From Marinomonas algarum (GTDB taxonomy: Bacteria; Pseudomonadota; Gammaproteobacteria; Pseudomonadales; Marinomonadaceae): a stretch of 64,000 nt of DNA. Below the pieces are notes generated by a model. It saw only the letters and a list, made by a program, of their open reading frames with translations, was not told where the DNA came from and searched no databases. Shown here one piece after another: positions 10,649-18,411 of the stretch. Position 1 is the stretch's first letter, and each line of letters begins with the position of its first letter. The stretch lies in assembly GCF_020532605.1 (NCBI RefSeq), contig NZ_JAJATW010000001.1, positions 310,001 through 374,000 of the forward strand, written 5' to 3'. A program made the position numbers and the translations under genes.

Positions 10649-11189
10649 AACAGCCTCATCACGAAATATAAAGGAAAAATCGATTAGCCAACAAGTTTAT
10701 CCACAGAGAAAGTGGACAACTCATATGTCAATACAAAGAGAGAAATATATTCGATTGGGCATGCTACAAATCAACGATCGCTTGATAAAATGATGCACCT
10801 AAATCGACAATGGATCGGATTTTACAGAGAACACACACCTTTGCCTAATAAATCTCGTCATTGAAACAATTTATTAGGCACAGAAGACACTCACATACGC
10901 CATTTTAGCAAAGACTCATCAGTTTAGCGGTTTTGTTAATAATGCTTGGCATGATAATTGATTGACTTCACAATATGCATCACAAAAAGACAAAGTTTAA
11001 CTGATCGGTCAAATAAATGAGCGCATTCAACGATTTTCGCACCAAAGTTAAACAAGCTTAGGTTTATTTTGGTGCACATTTTGTGCGCAATGACAGTCAA
11101 TTTCCTATATTATTCGAGTATTTTTAATTAATGAGTTCTAACATGCGCTTTTATATCTGCTCTACTGATAACAATAAGGTACCAGCAAA
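10649..11189. other. 541-base intergenic region upstream of the purine importer
   Basis: I see no gene here. It holds one perfect consensus DnaA-box-like 9-mer (TTATCCACA, 10697-10705), a 12-bp perfect hairpin (10842-10880), the separated inverted repeat GTTTAACT (10995-11002) / AGTTAAAC (11046-11053), and the palindrome-like TGATCGGTCA (11002-11011). The last 200 bases are AT-rich and probably carry the promoter of the downstream ABC operon. A TATATT at 11106-11111 is the best -10 candidate, but it lacks a good -35. Confidence 0.5.
10842..10880. repeat. Perfect 12-bp inverted repeat
   Basis: TGCCTAATAAAT (10842-10853) is repeated exactly in inverse as ATTTATTAGGCA (10869-10880), with a 15-base loop. 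No T-run follows on either strand, so it is not a standard terminator. An operator or an RNA structure are both possible. Confidence 0.6.
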
Positions 11190-12737
11190 GTGAAAAAACA
11201 ACATTTGGTATCACGCCTTGAACTGGTCAAGCTTACGAAACAGTATCCAGGCTGCCTCGCGAATGACCGTATCAGCATGACCCTTATGCCCGGTGAAATT
11301 CACGCATTACTCGGTGAAAATGGTGCGGGAAAAAGTACCCTAGTTAAAACCATTTATGGCGTGGTGTCTCCGGACAAAGGCGACATCCTCTGGGACGGAA
11401 AAGAGGTGGTCATAAAATCTCCTTCCATTGCCCGTGATCTTGGCATTGGCATGGTCTTTCAGCATTTCTCCTTGTTTGAGACACTCACCATCAGTCAAAA
11501 CATTGAGCTGTGTCTTAGTAAAACTCAACTGCACGAAATTGGTGACCTCGCCGCTAAAATTACCGAACTGTCTCAAGCCTACGGCCTTAACGTTGATCCC
11601 ACTCGCTATGTTCACACCTTGTCTATTGGTGAAAGGCAACGCGTCGAGATCATGCGCTGTCTCGTGCAATCGGTGAAATTATTGATCCTTGATGAACCAA
11701 CGTCTGTACTGACGCCACAGGAAGTAGCTGGACTATTCGATGTACTGCGGACCCTGTCAAAAGAAGGCTGCAGTATTTTGTTTATCAGCCATAAATTGCA
11801 CGAAGTCACCGAAATTTGCCACAAAGCCACGATTTTACGTGGAGGTAAGGTGGTAGACACCTGTGTGCCAAATGAAGAAACCCCTGCTTCTATTGCTAAA
11901 ATGATGGTCGGTGATCTAGCAGATCAAGAAGCCGGTTATGTGAAGCGAGAAGGCACGACTACTGTGTTTCACGTTGATGATCTCTCACTTCCTTCTAAAC
12001 AGCCTTTTGGCACCGTCCTAAAAAACATTCAGTTTGAACTGAAAGCGGGCGAAATACTCGGCGTAGCTGGGGTAGCAGGTAACGGTCAAGACGAATTGAT
12101 GGCGGTGATCAGCGGGGAAGACGAACGCAATGTTAAAAACCATCTACACCTCAAGGGTGAGCCCATTGGCCATTTGCATGCTGGTGAAAGGCGTAGATTG
12201 GGTATGGCTTATGTGCCGGAAGAACGCTTAGGACGTGGTGCTGTACCTGATATGAGCTTGAGTGAAAATGCGCTTTTAACACACAGTGACGGCTTTATTA
12301 AATCGGGCTTGGTTGACTGGCAAGGCATTAAAGACTACACCAAATCCTTGATTAGCAAATACAAAGTAAAGTGTCATGGTGAGTTCTCTGAAGCCAAGAG
12401 CCTCAGTGGCGGTAACCTTCAGAAATTTATTATGGGGCGTGAGATCGGTCAAAACCCTAACGTATTGATTTGTGCGCACCCAACATGGGGGGTCGATGTT
12501 GGAGCGGCGCTGGCCATTCACCAAGCATTGCTTGAATTGCGTGATAAAGGGGCGGCTATTTTACTTATTTCCGAAGACATTGATGAACTGTTTCTGTTAG
12601 CCGATCGCATGTCTGCCGTGTGTGATGGGTATTTATCTCCCGTAGTCAGAACAGAGCACACCAACATTGATCAAATAGGACAGTGGATGGCGGGGACTTT
12701 TATAAACACACATCAACCACAGGAGGCTCAAGCATGA
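11190..12737 (+). CDS. BMP-type nucleoside/nucleobase ABC importer, double ATPase
   Basis: This is the energy-coupling subunit of a CUT2-like importer (RbsA/YufO style). The 515-aa protein holds two ABC domains. The first has an intact Walker A (GENGAGKST), signature LSIGERQ and Walker B LLILDEPTS. The second has a degenerate Walker A (GVAGNGQDE) but a clear signature LSGGNLQ, as is normal in this family. The start is a GTG at 11190 with AAGGT upstream. Its TGA overlaps the ATG of the first permease. With the two permeases and the BMP-type binding protein it forms a complete importer. The adenine-deaminase-type gene at the end of the cluster points to purines as substrate. Confidence 0.9.
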   Translation: MKKQHLVSRLELVKLTKQYPGCLANDRISMTLMPGEIHALLGENGAGKSTLVKTIYGVVSPDKGDILWDGKEVVIKSPSIARDLGIGMVFQHFSLFETLTISQNIELCLSKTQLHEIGDLAAKITELSQAYGLNVDPTRYVHTLSIGERQRVEIMRCLVQSVKLLILDEPTSVLTPQEVAGLFDVLRTLSKEGCSILFISHKLHEVTEICHKATILRGGKVVDTCVPNEETPASIAKMMVGDLADQEAGYVKREGTTTVFHVDDLSLPSKQPFGTVLKNIQFELKAGEILGVAGVAGNGQDELMAVISGEDERNVKNHLHLKGEPIGHLHAGERRRLGMAYVPEERLGRGAVPDMSLSENALLTHSDGFIKSGLVDWQGIKDYTKSLISKYKVKCHGEFSEAKSLSGGNLQKFIMGREIGQNPNVLICAHPTWGVDVGAALAIHQALLELRDKGAAILLISEDIDELFLLADRMSAVCDGYLSPVVRTEHTNIDQIGQWMAGTFINTHQPQEAQA

Positions 12738-13801
12738 TCCGCATTCAAGCTCGTACCGAGCCAAGCGCATTGATGAAGTTCGTGTCGCCATTGTTAGCGA
12801 TTGTACTGACCTTAATTTTTGGCGGTATTTTATTCAGCGCGATCGGGAAATCCCCTGTTCAAGCCTTGCAAGTTTTGCTGATCGCGCCGCTTGCAGACAG
12901 TTACAATATTGGCGAAATGTTTGTCAAAATGGGCCCTCTTCTATTATGTGCTGTTGGCCTATCTCTCTGTTACCGCGCTAATATGTGGAATATTGGCGCT
13001 GAGGGGCAACTTTTAGCAGGAGCGTTAGGTGGCTCGGCTATGGCGCTGTATTTTGTAGAATCAGAATCCATATTTGCCCTTCCAATTACGTTATTAGCAG
13101 GCGTTGTCTCAGGCATGGTATGGGCTGCTATCCCCACCTTTTTAAAATTGCGTTTTAATTCCAACCTAATACTCACCACCATTATGTTTAATTACATCGC
13201 CCTGTATTTGCTTATTTGGGCGGTTCATGGACCTTTAAGAGACCCGCAGGGATACGGCTTCCCAGAGTCGGCGATGTTTTCTGACGCGACTCTGTTGCCG
13301 ACTATTTTTGAAAGCAGCCGAACTCACATAGGGATCCTATTTGCGCTGTTGGCGGGTGTCGTTGGCTGGTTTATTCTGACTAAAACCCATCTTGGCTTTC
13401 AAATTCGCGTTTTTGGTGCCGATGAGCCTGCAGCAAGGTACGCAGGCTTCCATGGCAAAAAATTGAGCTGGTTCGTTATGTTGTTTGCAGGCGCACTAGC
13501 AGGATTAGCAGGCATTGGTGAAACGGCAGGCCCTATTGGCCAACTCGTTCCTAACGTCTCACCTGGCTATGGTTATTCCGCCATTATTGTCGCGTATTTA
13601 GGACGTTTACACCCCATTGGTGCCATTATCGCCGCTGCCTTTATGGCGGTACTCTACATGGGTGGCGATTTAGCCCAAATTGAGATGGGCATACCCGTGG
13701 CTGTCGTCAGTATGTTTCAGGGGGTTTTATTATTTTTCCTATTGGCGTGTGATTTCTTTATTAACAACCGCCTATCTTTTACCAATCAAGCGACAAATTA
13801 A
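12734..13801 (+). CDS. BMP-type nucleoside/nucleobase ABC importer permease 1
   Basis: This 355-aa inner-membrane protein is the first permease of the importer (YufP-like, BPD_transp_2 fold). It has about eight to ten hydrophobic helices, and the family block NMWNIGAEGQLLAG lies in the first third. The ATG at 12734 overlaps the ATPase stop (ATGA) and follows AGGAGG at good spacing. The frame is open 51 bases further upstream inside the ATPase gene, but that extension is not protein-like. It lies 9 bases upstream of the second permease. Confidence 0.9.
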   Translation: MIRIQARTEPSALMKFVSPLLAIVLTLIFGGILFSAIGKSPVQALQVLLIAPLADSYNIGEMFVKMGPLLLCAVGLSLCYRANMWNIGAEGQLLAGALGGSAMALYFVESESIFALPITLLAGVVSGMVWAAIPTFLKLRFNSNLILTTIMFNYIALYLLIWAVHGPLRDPQGYGFPESAMFSDATLLPTIFESSRTHIGILFALLAGVVGWFILTKTHLGFQIRVFGADEPAARYAGFHGKKLSWFVMLFAGALAGLAGIGETAGPIGQLVPNVSPGYGYSAIIVAYLGRLHPIGAIIAAAFMAVLYMGGDLAQIEMGIPVAVVSMFQGVLLFFLLACDFFINNRLSFTNQATN

Positions 13802-13810
13802 GGCCTTATT

Positions 13811-14743
13811 ATGGATTCGGATCTCATTATACAAATCTTGTTTGCCGCAATAAAAACAGGCACCCCGCTCTTATTCATTGCTCTAGGGGAGTTAATCTGT
13901 GAAAAGTCTGGCGTACTTAACCTTGGCCAAGAAGGCATGATGCTGATGGGTGCGGTTGTCGGTTTTTTAGCGGCCTACAGCACAGGAAATGCGGGGTTAG
14001 GTGTCATAGCTGCCATAATAATGGGCAGCATTATGAGTTTGATTTTTGCATTTTTAGTGTTGCATGTGGGCGCAAATCAAGTCGCAACGGGGTTAGCGCT
14101 AACGATTTTTGGCACAGGTTTAAGCGCGTTTGTTGGCTCCAGTGTTGTCGGTCAAACCATTGAAGGCTTTAAGCCAATCGCCTTACCTTTACTGTCGGAT
14201 ATTCCTTTCATTGGCCGCATTCTGTTTCAACATGACATTCTTGTTTACAGTTCCTTTATGATGGCCTTTATTTTAATGTTTGTTGTCAATAAAACACGCA
14301 TTGGATTAACACTCAAAGCCGTAGGTGAAAACCCCCATGCCGCCAATGCCATTGGTATTAAAGTGCTTAGGGTTCGCTATCTGGCTGTCATGTTTGGTGG
14401 TGTAATGGCAGGGCTATCCGGTGCTTACATGTCATTGGTTTATACCCCTATGTGGGTGGAGAACATGACCGCAGGCCGTGGTTGGATTGCTCTCGCTCTG
14501 GTTGTATTTGCCTCATGGCGTGTGGGTCGTATTATGCTGGGTGCTTATTTGTTTGGTTTGGCCAGTATTATGCACTTGGTTTTACAAGGCCTTGGTTGGT
14601 CAATTTCGCCCAACTTATTGGCCATGTTGCCATACGTAGCCACCGTCGTTGTGATGGTGATTATCAGTGCCGATAAGTTCAAAGAAAAACTACTGGCGCC
14701 TCGGTCTTTAGGTAAGCCTTTCGACCCAAGGCAGATGGCGTAA
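13811..14743 (+). CDS. BMP-type nucleoside/nucleobase ABC importer permease 2
   Basis: This is the second inner-membrane subunit (YufQ-like) of the importer, 310 aa, with eight or more hydrophobic segments. The conserved block is CEKSGVLNLGQEGMMLMGA near residue 30, which is typical of the nucleoside permease pair. It follows the first permease by 9 bases and precedes the binding-protein gene by 131 bases. That gap has a small stem (GTACGC 14780-14785 / GCGTAC 14805-14810), so the binding protein may have extra transcripts of its own, as is common for periplasmic components. Confidence 0.9.
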   Translation: MDSDLIIQILFAAIKTGTPLLFIALGELICEKSGVLNLGQEGMMLMGAVVGFLAAYSTGNAGLGVIAAIIMGSIMSLIFAFLVLHVGANQVATGLALTIFGTGLSAFVGSSVVGQTIEGFKPIALPLLSDIPFIGRILFQHDILVYSSFMMAFILMFVVNKTRIGLTLKAVGENPHAANAIGIKVLRVRYLAVMFGGVMAGLSGAYMSLVYTPMWVENMTAGRGWIALALVVFASWRVGRIMLGAYLFGLASIMHLVLQGLGWSISPNLLAMLPYVATVVVMVIISADKFKEKLLAPRSLGKPFDPRQMA

Positions 14744-14874
14744 TAAAGTCTCTTAAAGGTCACTTAAAAATACACTACCGTACGCTTTCAGATAAATCCT
14801 GTATGCGTACTGTTTAAAAACCGTTTACTACAATCGTTATGATAATAACTGCCTCAGTGGCAAAAGGAGCAGCA

Positions 14875-15942
14875 ATGAAACTTAAAAGTTTACTGGTTGG
14901 TTTAGGACTTCTTGCAGGAACCACCATGGTTCAAGCAGAAGACCCGTTAAAAATAGGCTTTGTTTACGTCGGCCCAGTGGGTGATTTAGGCTGGAGCTAT
15001 GAGCATGACATGGGCCGTAAAGGTCTAGAGGAATACTTTGGTGACAAGGTCAAAACAACCTATGTTGAGAACGTTCCAGAAGGTGCGGATGCTGAACGCG
15101 TCATTACTCAATTGGCTAAAGCCGGCAACGATTTCATTTTTACCACGTCGTTTGGTTTTATGAACCCGACCGTGAAAGCAGCGAAACGCTTTCCAAACGT
15201 AACGTTTGAGCATGCAACAGGCTATAAGCAGTCTAAAAACCTGGGAACCTACACACTTCGTACCTATGAAGGTCGTTATATCTCTGGTGTCACTGCAGGC
15301 ATGATGACGGAAACAGACACCATTGGTTACATTGGTTCCTTCCCCATTCCAGAAGTTATCCGTGATATCAATGCCGTCTACATGGGCGCTAAAAGCGTTA
15401 ATCCAGACATCAAAATCAAAATTGTATGGGCCAACACTTGGTATGATCCAGGCAAAGAAACCGATGCCGCGAATGCGTTAATGGATCAAGGCGTTGATGT
15501 ATTGATTCAACATACTGACAGCCCAGCGCCATTAATCGCAGCGGAAAAACGAGGCCTACGTGGTATCGGCCAAGCGTCTGATCAAAGTAAATTCGCACCT
15601 GAAGCGCATATCTTCTCTGTACGTGATGACTGGGCACCTTACTACATCAAGCAAACCAAAGCCGTCATGAATGGCACTTGGGAACCGAAAGATTTTTGGG
15701 GTGGATTTCAAGATGATATGTTAACTCTTGCCTCTATTAACCCAAATCTGCCGACCGACGTGCGTGCAAAAATAGACGCCACTCAAGCCATGATCAAGTC
15801 CGGTGAATTTAAACCATTCACAGGCCCAATCAAGGACAATAAAGGCAACCTTGTTGTGCCAGAAGGCCATACCTTGACTGATGTGGAATTGGCTCAAGTA
15901 AGCTGGTACGTTGAAGGCATTACAGACGAAATTCCTCGCTAA
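14875..15942 (+). CDS. BMP-family ABC transporter substrate-binding protein
   Basis: This is the periplasmic ligand-binding subunit (PnrA/Med/BMP family; known members bind nucleosides or purines). The 355-aa precursor has a Sec signal with the probable cut after VQA (about residue 20). The mature protein begins DPLKIGFVYVGPVGDLGWSY. The block GPVGDLGWS and the aromatic residues around it are where family members hold the base. There is no lipobox, as usual in Gram-negative members. The ATG at 14875 has AAGGAG five bases upstream. The neighbouring deaminase gene argues for adenine or a related purine as ligand; this is inference. Confidence 0.9.
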   Translation: MKLKSLLVGLGLLAGTTMVQAEDPLKIGFVYVGPVGDLGWSYEHDMGRKGLEEYFGDKVKTTYVENVPEGADAERVITQLAKAGNDFIFTTSFGFMNPTVKAAKRFPNVTFEHATGYKQSKNLGTYTLRTYEGRYISGVTAGMMTETDTIGYIGSFPIPEVIRDINAVYMGAKSVNPDIKIKIVWANTWYDPGKETDAANALMDQGVDVLIQHTDSPAPLIAAEKRGLRGIGQASDQSKFAPEAHIFSVRDDWAPYYIKQTKAVMNGTWEPKDFWGGFQDDMLTLASINPNLPTDVRAKIDATQAMIKSGEFKPFTGPIKDNKGNLVVPEGHTLTDVELAQVSWYVEGITDEIPR

Positions 15943-15965
15943 ACAGTAAAGTCGATAACATAAGC

Positions 15966-15992
15966 TATACAGCCAGTACAACTGGCTGTATA
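15966..15992 (+). repeat. Perfect 11-bp intercistronic hairpin
   Basis: TATACAGCCAG and CTGGCTGTATA flank a 5-base loop (TACAA). The following bases are TTCCACC, so there is no terminator T-tail. It lies between the binding-protein and deaminase genes and could protect the upstream mRNA from 3' decay or partly reduce read-through. Confidence 0.7.
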
Positions 15993-16023
15993 TTCCACCG
16001 CTTTTCTTTACGAGGGTCGCTTT

Positions 16024-17040
16024 ATGGACACGACAAACACACTCATCGCACTTTCTCAGGCGATGCCAAAGACCGAACTCCACTTACACATCGAAGGCAC
16101 TTTCGAGCCTGAACAGATGTTTGAGATAGCACGCCGTAATCAGGTTACTTTAAAATACCACACCATCGACGACCTTAAGTCAGCCTACCAGTTTACTAAC
16201 TTGCAGGACTTCCTTGACCTTTACTATCAAGGAATGTCTGTGCTTTTGCATGAAATTGACTTTTATGACCTAACTATGGCGTACCTTAGCAAGGTGCACA
16301 GTGAAAATGTGGTACATGTCGAAATTTTTTTCGACCCTCAAGGACATTTGTCTCGCGGTGTTGCATTTGATGTACAAATTAAAGGCATCTATCGTGCACT
16401 TCAGGATGCAAAGCAACAATGGGGAATGACCTCCAAACTCATTATGTCTTTTTTGCGACATTTAACGGAGGAAAGTGCCTTTGAGACATTAGCCCTAGCA
16501 ACACCTTACCTAGACTGGCTCGATGGTGTTGGATTGGACAGCTCAGAGCTTGGACACCCACCAGAAAAATTTCTGCGCGTTTTTCAAGCGTGCCAAGCAT
16601 TGGGACTGTATGTCACAGCTCATGCTGGCGAAGAAGGACCGCCGGAATACGTTTGGCAGGCTATCCATGCTATTGGCGTCGACCGTATCGACCACGGTAA
16701 TCGTGCTTTAGAAGACGATGAATTAGTAGCAGACATCAAGCATCGTGGCCTAACCCTGACCGTCTGTCCCTTATCGAACCTAAAGTTGTGTGTGGTTGAC
16801 GATATGAAAAACCACCCAATACAAAAGATGCTAGCACTCGGTTTAAATGCGACCGTCAATTCAGACGATCCCGCGTATTTTGGTGGCTATATGAATGACA
16901 ACTATGCCGCTCTTATCCGCCAGACCCAGATTAATAAGGCGCAACTGTATCTGCTCGCTAAAAATGGTATTTTGGGCAGCTGGATGACAGACTCAGAGAA
17001 AGCCACTCACCTCAATACGCTTAACGCACTTTTCGACTGA
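16024..17040 (+). CDS. Adenine deaminase (adenosine-deaminase-like family)
   Basis: This metal-dependent amidohydrolase of 338 aa has the adenosine-deaminase fold: metal ligands in TELHLHIEG (His20, His22), the catalytic block HAGEEGPPEY, and NSDDPAYFGG. The stretch GLDSSELGHPPEKF and the short C-terminus match, from memory, the Pseudomonas-type enzymes (PA0148 group) shown to deaminate adenine rather than adenosine. I therefore call it adenine deaminase (adenine to hypoxanthine), although automatic annotation would often say adenosine deaminase. Its position after the BMP-type importer fits purine-base salvage. GAGGG precedes the ATG. Confidence 0.82.
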   Translation: MDTTNTLIALSQAMPKTELHLHIEGTFEPEQMFEIARRNQVTLKYHTIDDLKSAYQFTNLQDFLDLYYQGMSVLLHEIDFYDLTMAYLSKVHSENVVHVEIFFDPQGHLSRGVAFDVQIKGIYRALQDAKQQWGMTSKLIMSFLRHLTEESAFETLALATPYLDWLDGVGLDSSELGHPPEKFLRVFQACQALGLYVTAHAGEEGPPEYVWQAIHAIGVDRIDHGNRALEDDELVADIKHRGLTLTVCPLSNLKLCVVDDMKNHPIQKMLALGLNATVNSDDPAYFGGYMNDNYAALIRQTQINKAQLYLLAKNGILGSWMTDSEKATHLNTLNALFD

Positions 17041-17171
17041 TCCCATTTCTGGATGACTGAACGTAGGGTGTGTTGGTCACTGTTTATCCACTCACCGTAC
17101 GCCAACATAATACGTCATCGTTTTATTACTGAATGTGATAATATGGCGTTTTTTCTAATCGAGACCATCCT

Positions 17172-17546
17172 ATGACCGTGCCAGCCCCTCAGTTTGACGA
17201 CACTTTTTACCGTTTACCCAGCAGTGATCGATACAACCAGGTACTCTCACACATCAAAAAAGGCCATGCGGTGTGGACACTGGCAGACCCAGAGGGTTGT
17301 CTCATTATTGATCTTGGTAATGATAAAGTGCTGCCTATTTGGCCAAACCAGACACTTGCCTCGTCTTGGGCACAAAAAGACCATATTGGCTTTGAAGCAC
17401 TCGAGATTACAGCGGTTGATTGGTTGGAAAAATGGCTTCCAGGCATGGAAAAGGATGGCTTCTCGGTAGGTGTTGCACCCAACCTAGCCGGTGAATGCAT
17501 TGTCTCATCTGCTCAAGAACAAAGCACAGACATACAAAGTAAATAA
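17172..17546 (+). CDS. DUF2750 family protein
   Basis: This 124-aa cytoplasmic protein shows the DUF2750 pattern: an N-terminal FYRLPSSDRYNQVLSHI segment, a middle strand-rich region and a C-terminal WLEKWLPGMEKDGFSVGVAPN block. No function is established for the family that I know of. It is probably a single-gene unit, with a 131-base gap after the deaminase and a strong terminator 18 bases downstream. No catalytic motif, signal peptide or membrane segment is visible. Confidence 0.75.
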   Translation: MTVPAPQFDDTFYRLPSSDRYNQVLSHIKKGHAVWTLADPEGCLIIDLGNDKVLPIWPNQTLASSWAQKDHIGFEALEITAVDWLEKWLPGMEKDGFSVGVAPNLAGECIVSSAQEQSTDIQSK

Positions 17547-17563
17547 AAAATGGCTTTAAAACT

Positions 17564-17595
17564 AAAAAGCTTTGAGCGTACGCCCAAAGCTTTTT
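17564..17595. terminator. Bidirectional intrinsic terminator
   Basis: An 11-bp perfect stem AAAAAGCTTTG / CAAAGCTTTTT surrounds a 10-base loop. The A-run on one side and the T-run on the other let it serve both the plus-strand DUF2750 gene and the minus-strand secreted-protein gene. Confidence 0.85.
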
Positions 17596-17621
17596 ACATT
17601 CAAGTACTCTGAGTTTTGGTA

Positions 17622-17999
17622 TTAATGCGCTTTTTCAGCGATGTGCCAAGTACCATTCCCCTTGCCGTCACCAGTCGCGTCACCCTTCTTCTTATCACCT
17701 ACCCAGGTGTAAAGAGGCTCATTTTTATATGTCCACTGCATGGTGCCGTCTTTACGCTCAGTGACACCTAAGCCTTCAATGAGCTTGTCGCCTGCTTTCG
17801 CAACGTAAGGTGGCCATTTAACAGCACAACCGTCGTAACAATTAGACTGCCCACCAGCGTCTTTATCAAATGTGTAAAGCGTCATTCCTGCTTGATCGGT
17901 AAGTCTGTGTGACATATGGCCATCTGCGTGCGCGGCAGTACTCAACATGACTGGCGACAGCAAAGCCGCCATCGCTGCAGCTTTAATTGTTAACTTCAT
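17622..17999 (-). CDS. Secreted protein with COG4315-type repeats
   Basis: The 125-aa precursor has a clear Sec signal peptide cut after AHA (about residue 25). The mature part contains two copies of the secreted repeat of unknown function, each with an aromatic LYT core: GMTLYTFDKDAGGQSNC and NEPLYTWVGDKKKGDATGD. It also carries a CYDGCAVKWPPY block. Members of this group are small periplasmic or exported proteins, sometimes called predicted lipoproteins, but this one has no lipobox. The two cysteines of CYDGC may form a disulphide or bind metal. It is a single-gene unit on the minus strand. Confidence 0.75.
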   Translation of the reverse strand: MKLTIKAAAMAALLSPVMLSTAAHADGHMSHRLTDQAGMTLYTFDKDAGGQSNCYDGCAVKWPPYVAKAGDKLIEGLGVTERKDGTMQWTYKNEPLYTWVGDKKKGDATGDGKGNGTWHIAEKAH

Positions 18000-18411
18000 T
18001 TGTGTGCTCCATTAAATGATTTTGTCACGGATTTTAGTTGGTTATTTTTAATTATCTGGTTGTTCCATGATTTAAACGAAATAAAGGCTTTTTTGGATGT
18101 ATGCCATCATTAAAAAGACGATAAAATGGCTTTTCACTCTTTCAGCAAGATATAGTTCTGCATAATGGTTTTTTTTGCAAAAGAAAGCACTCAATATTGA
18201 GGGATTAGAAATAGATCTGGCTTTTTTTTCATGATAGATTCTGACTCCGTAGATGCACTCTTTGTACGAAACTTACCTGTAATGCCAGACCGCGCAGCCT
18301 AATAGCAGCCGCTTTTGCAGACACAGATCTGTCTTTCGCCGCAATCGTCTACGTCAAACCTAAAATTAAAAAAAAAAGCTCAAAAGAGCTACTCACAATC
18401 AAGGACTATCT
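18000..18411. other. 412-base intergenic region upstream of the alanine/glycine symporter
   Basis: I see no gene. The region contains a 12-bp perfect palindrome CTCAATATTGAG (18190-18201) and T-rich tracts. It also has a possible long-range stem CGTAGA (18248-18253) / TCTACG (18348-18353) closing about 100 bases that include the palindrome ACAGATCTGT (18323-18332). A small AGCTC-AAAA-GAGCT hairpin stands just before the symporter start. I looked for a glycine riboswitch, known in front of related genes, and did not find its conserved core. Confidence 0.45.

Noticed and set aside
10697-10705. Perfect DnaA-box 9-mer, possible origin of replication
   Set aside because: Only one perfect box, no AT-rich unwinding element with repeated boxes, and no dnaA, dnaN or gidA nearby.
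18000-18411. Glycine riboswitch in front of the alanine/glycine symporter
   Set aside because: The conserved glycine aptamer core could not be found on either strand.
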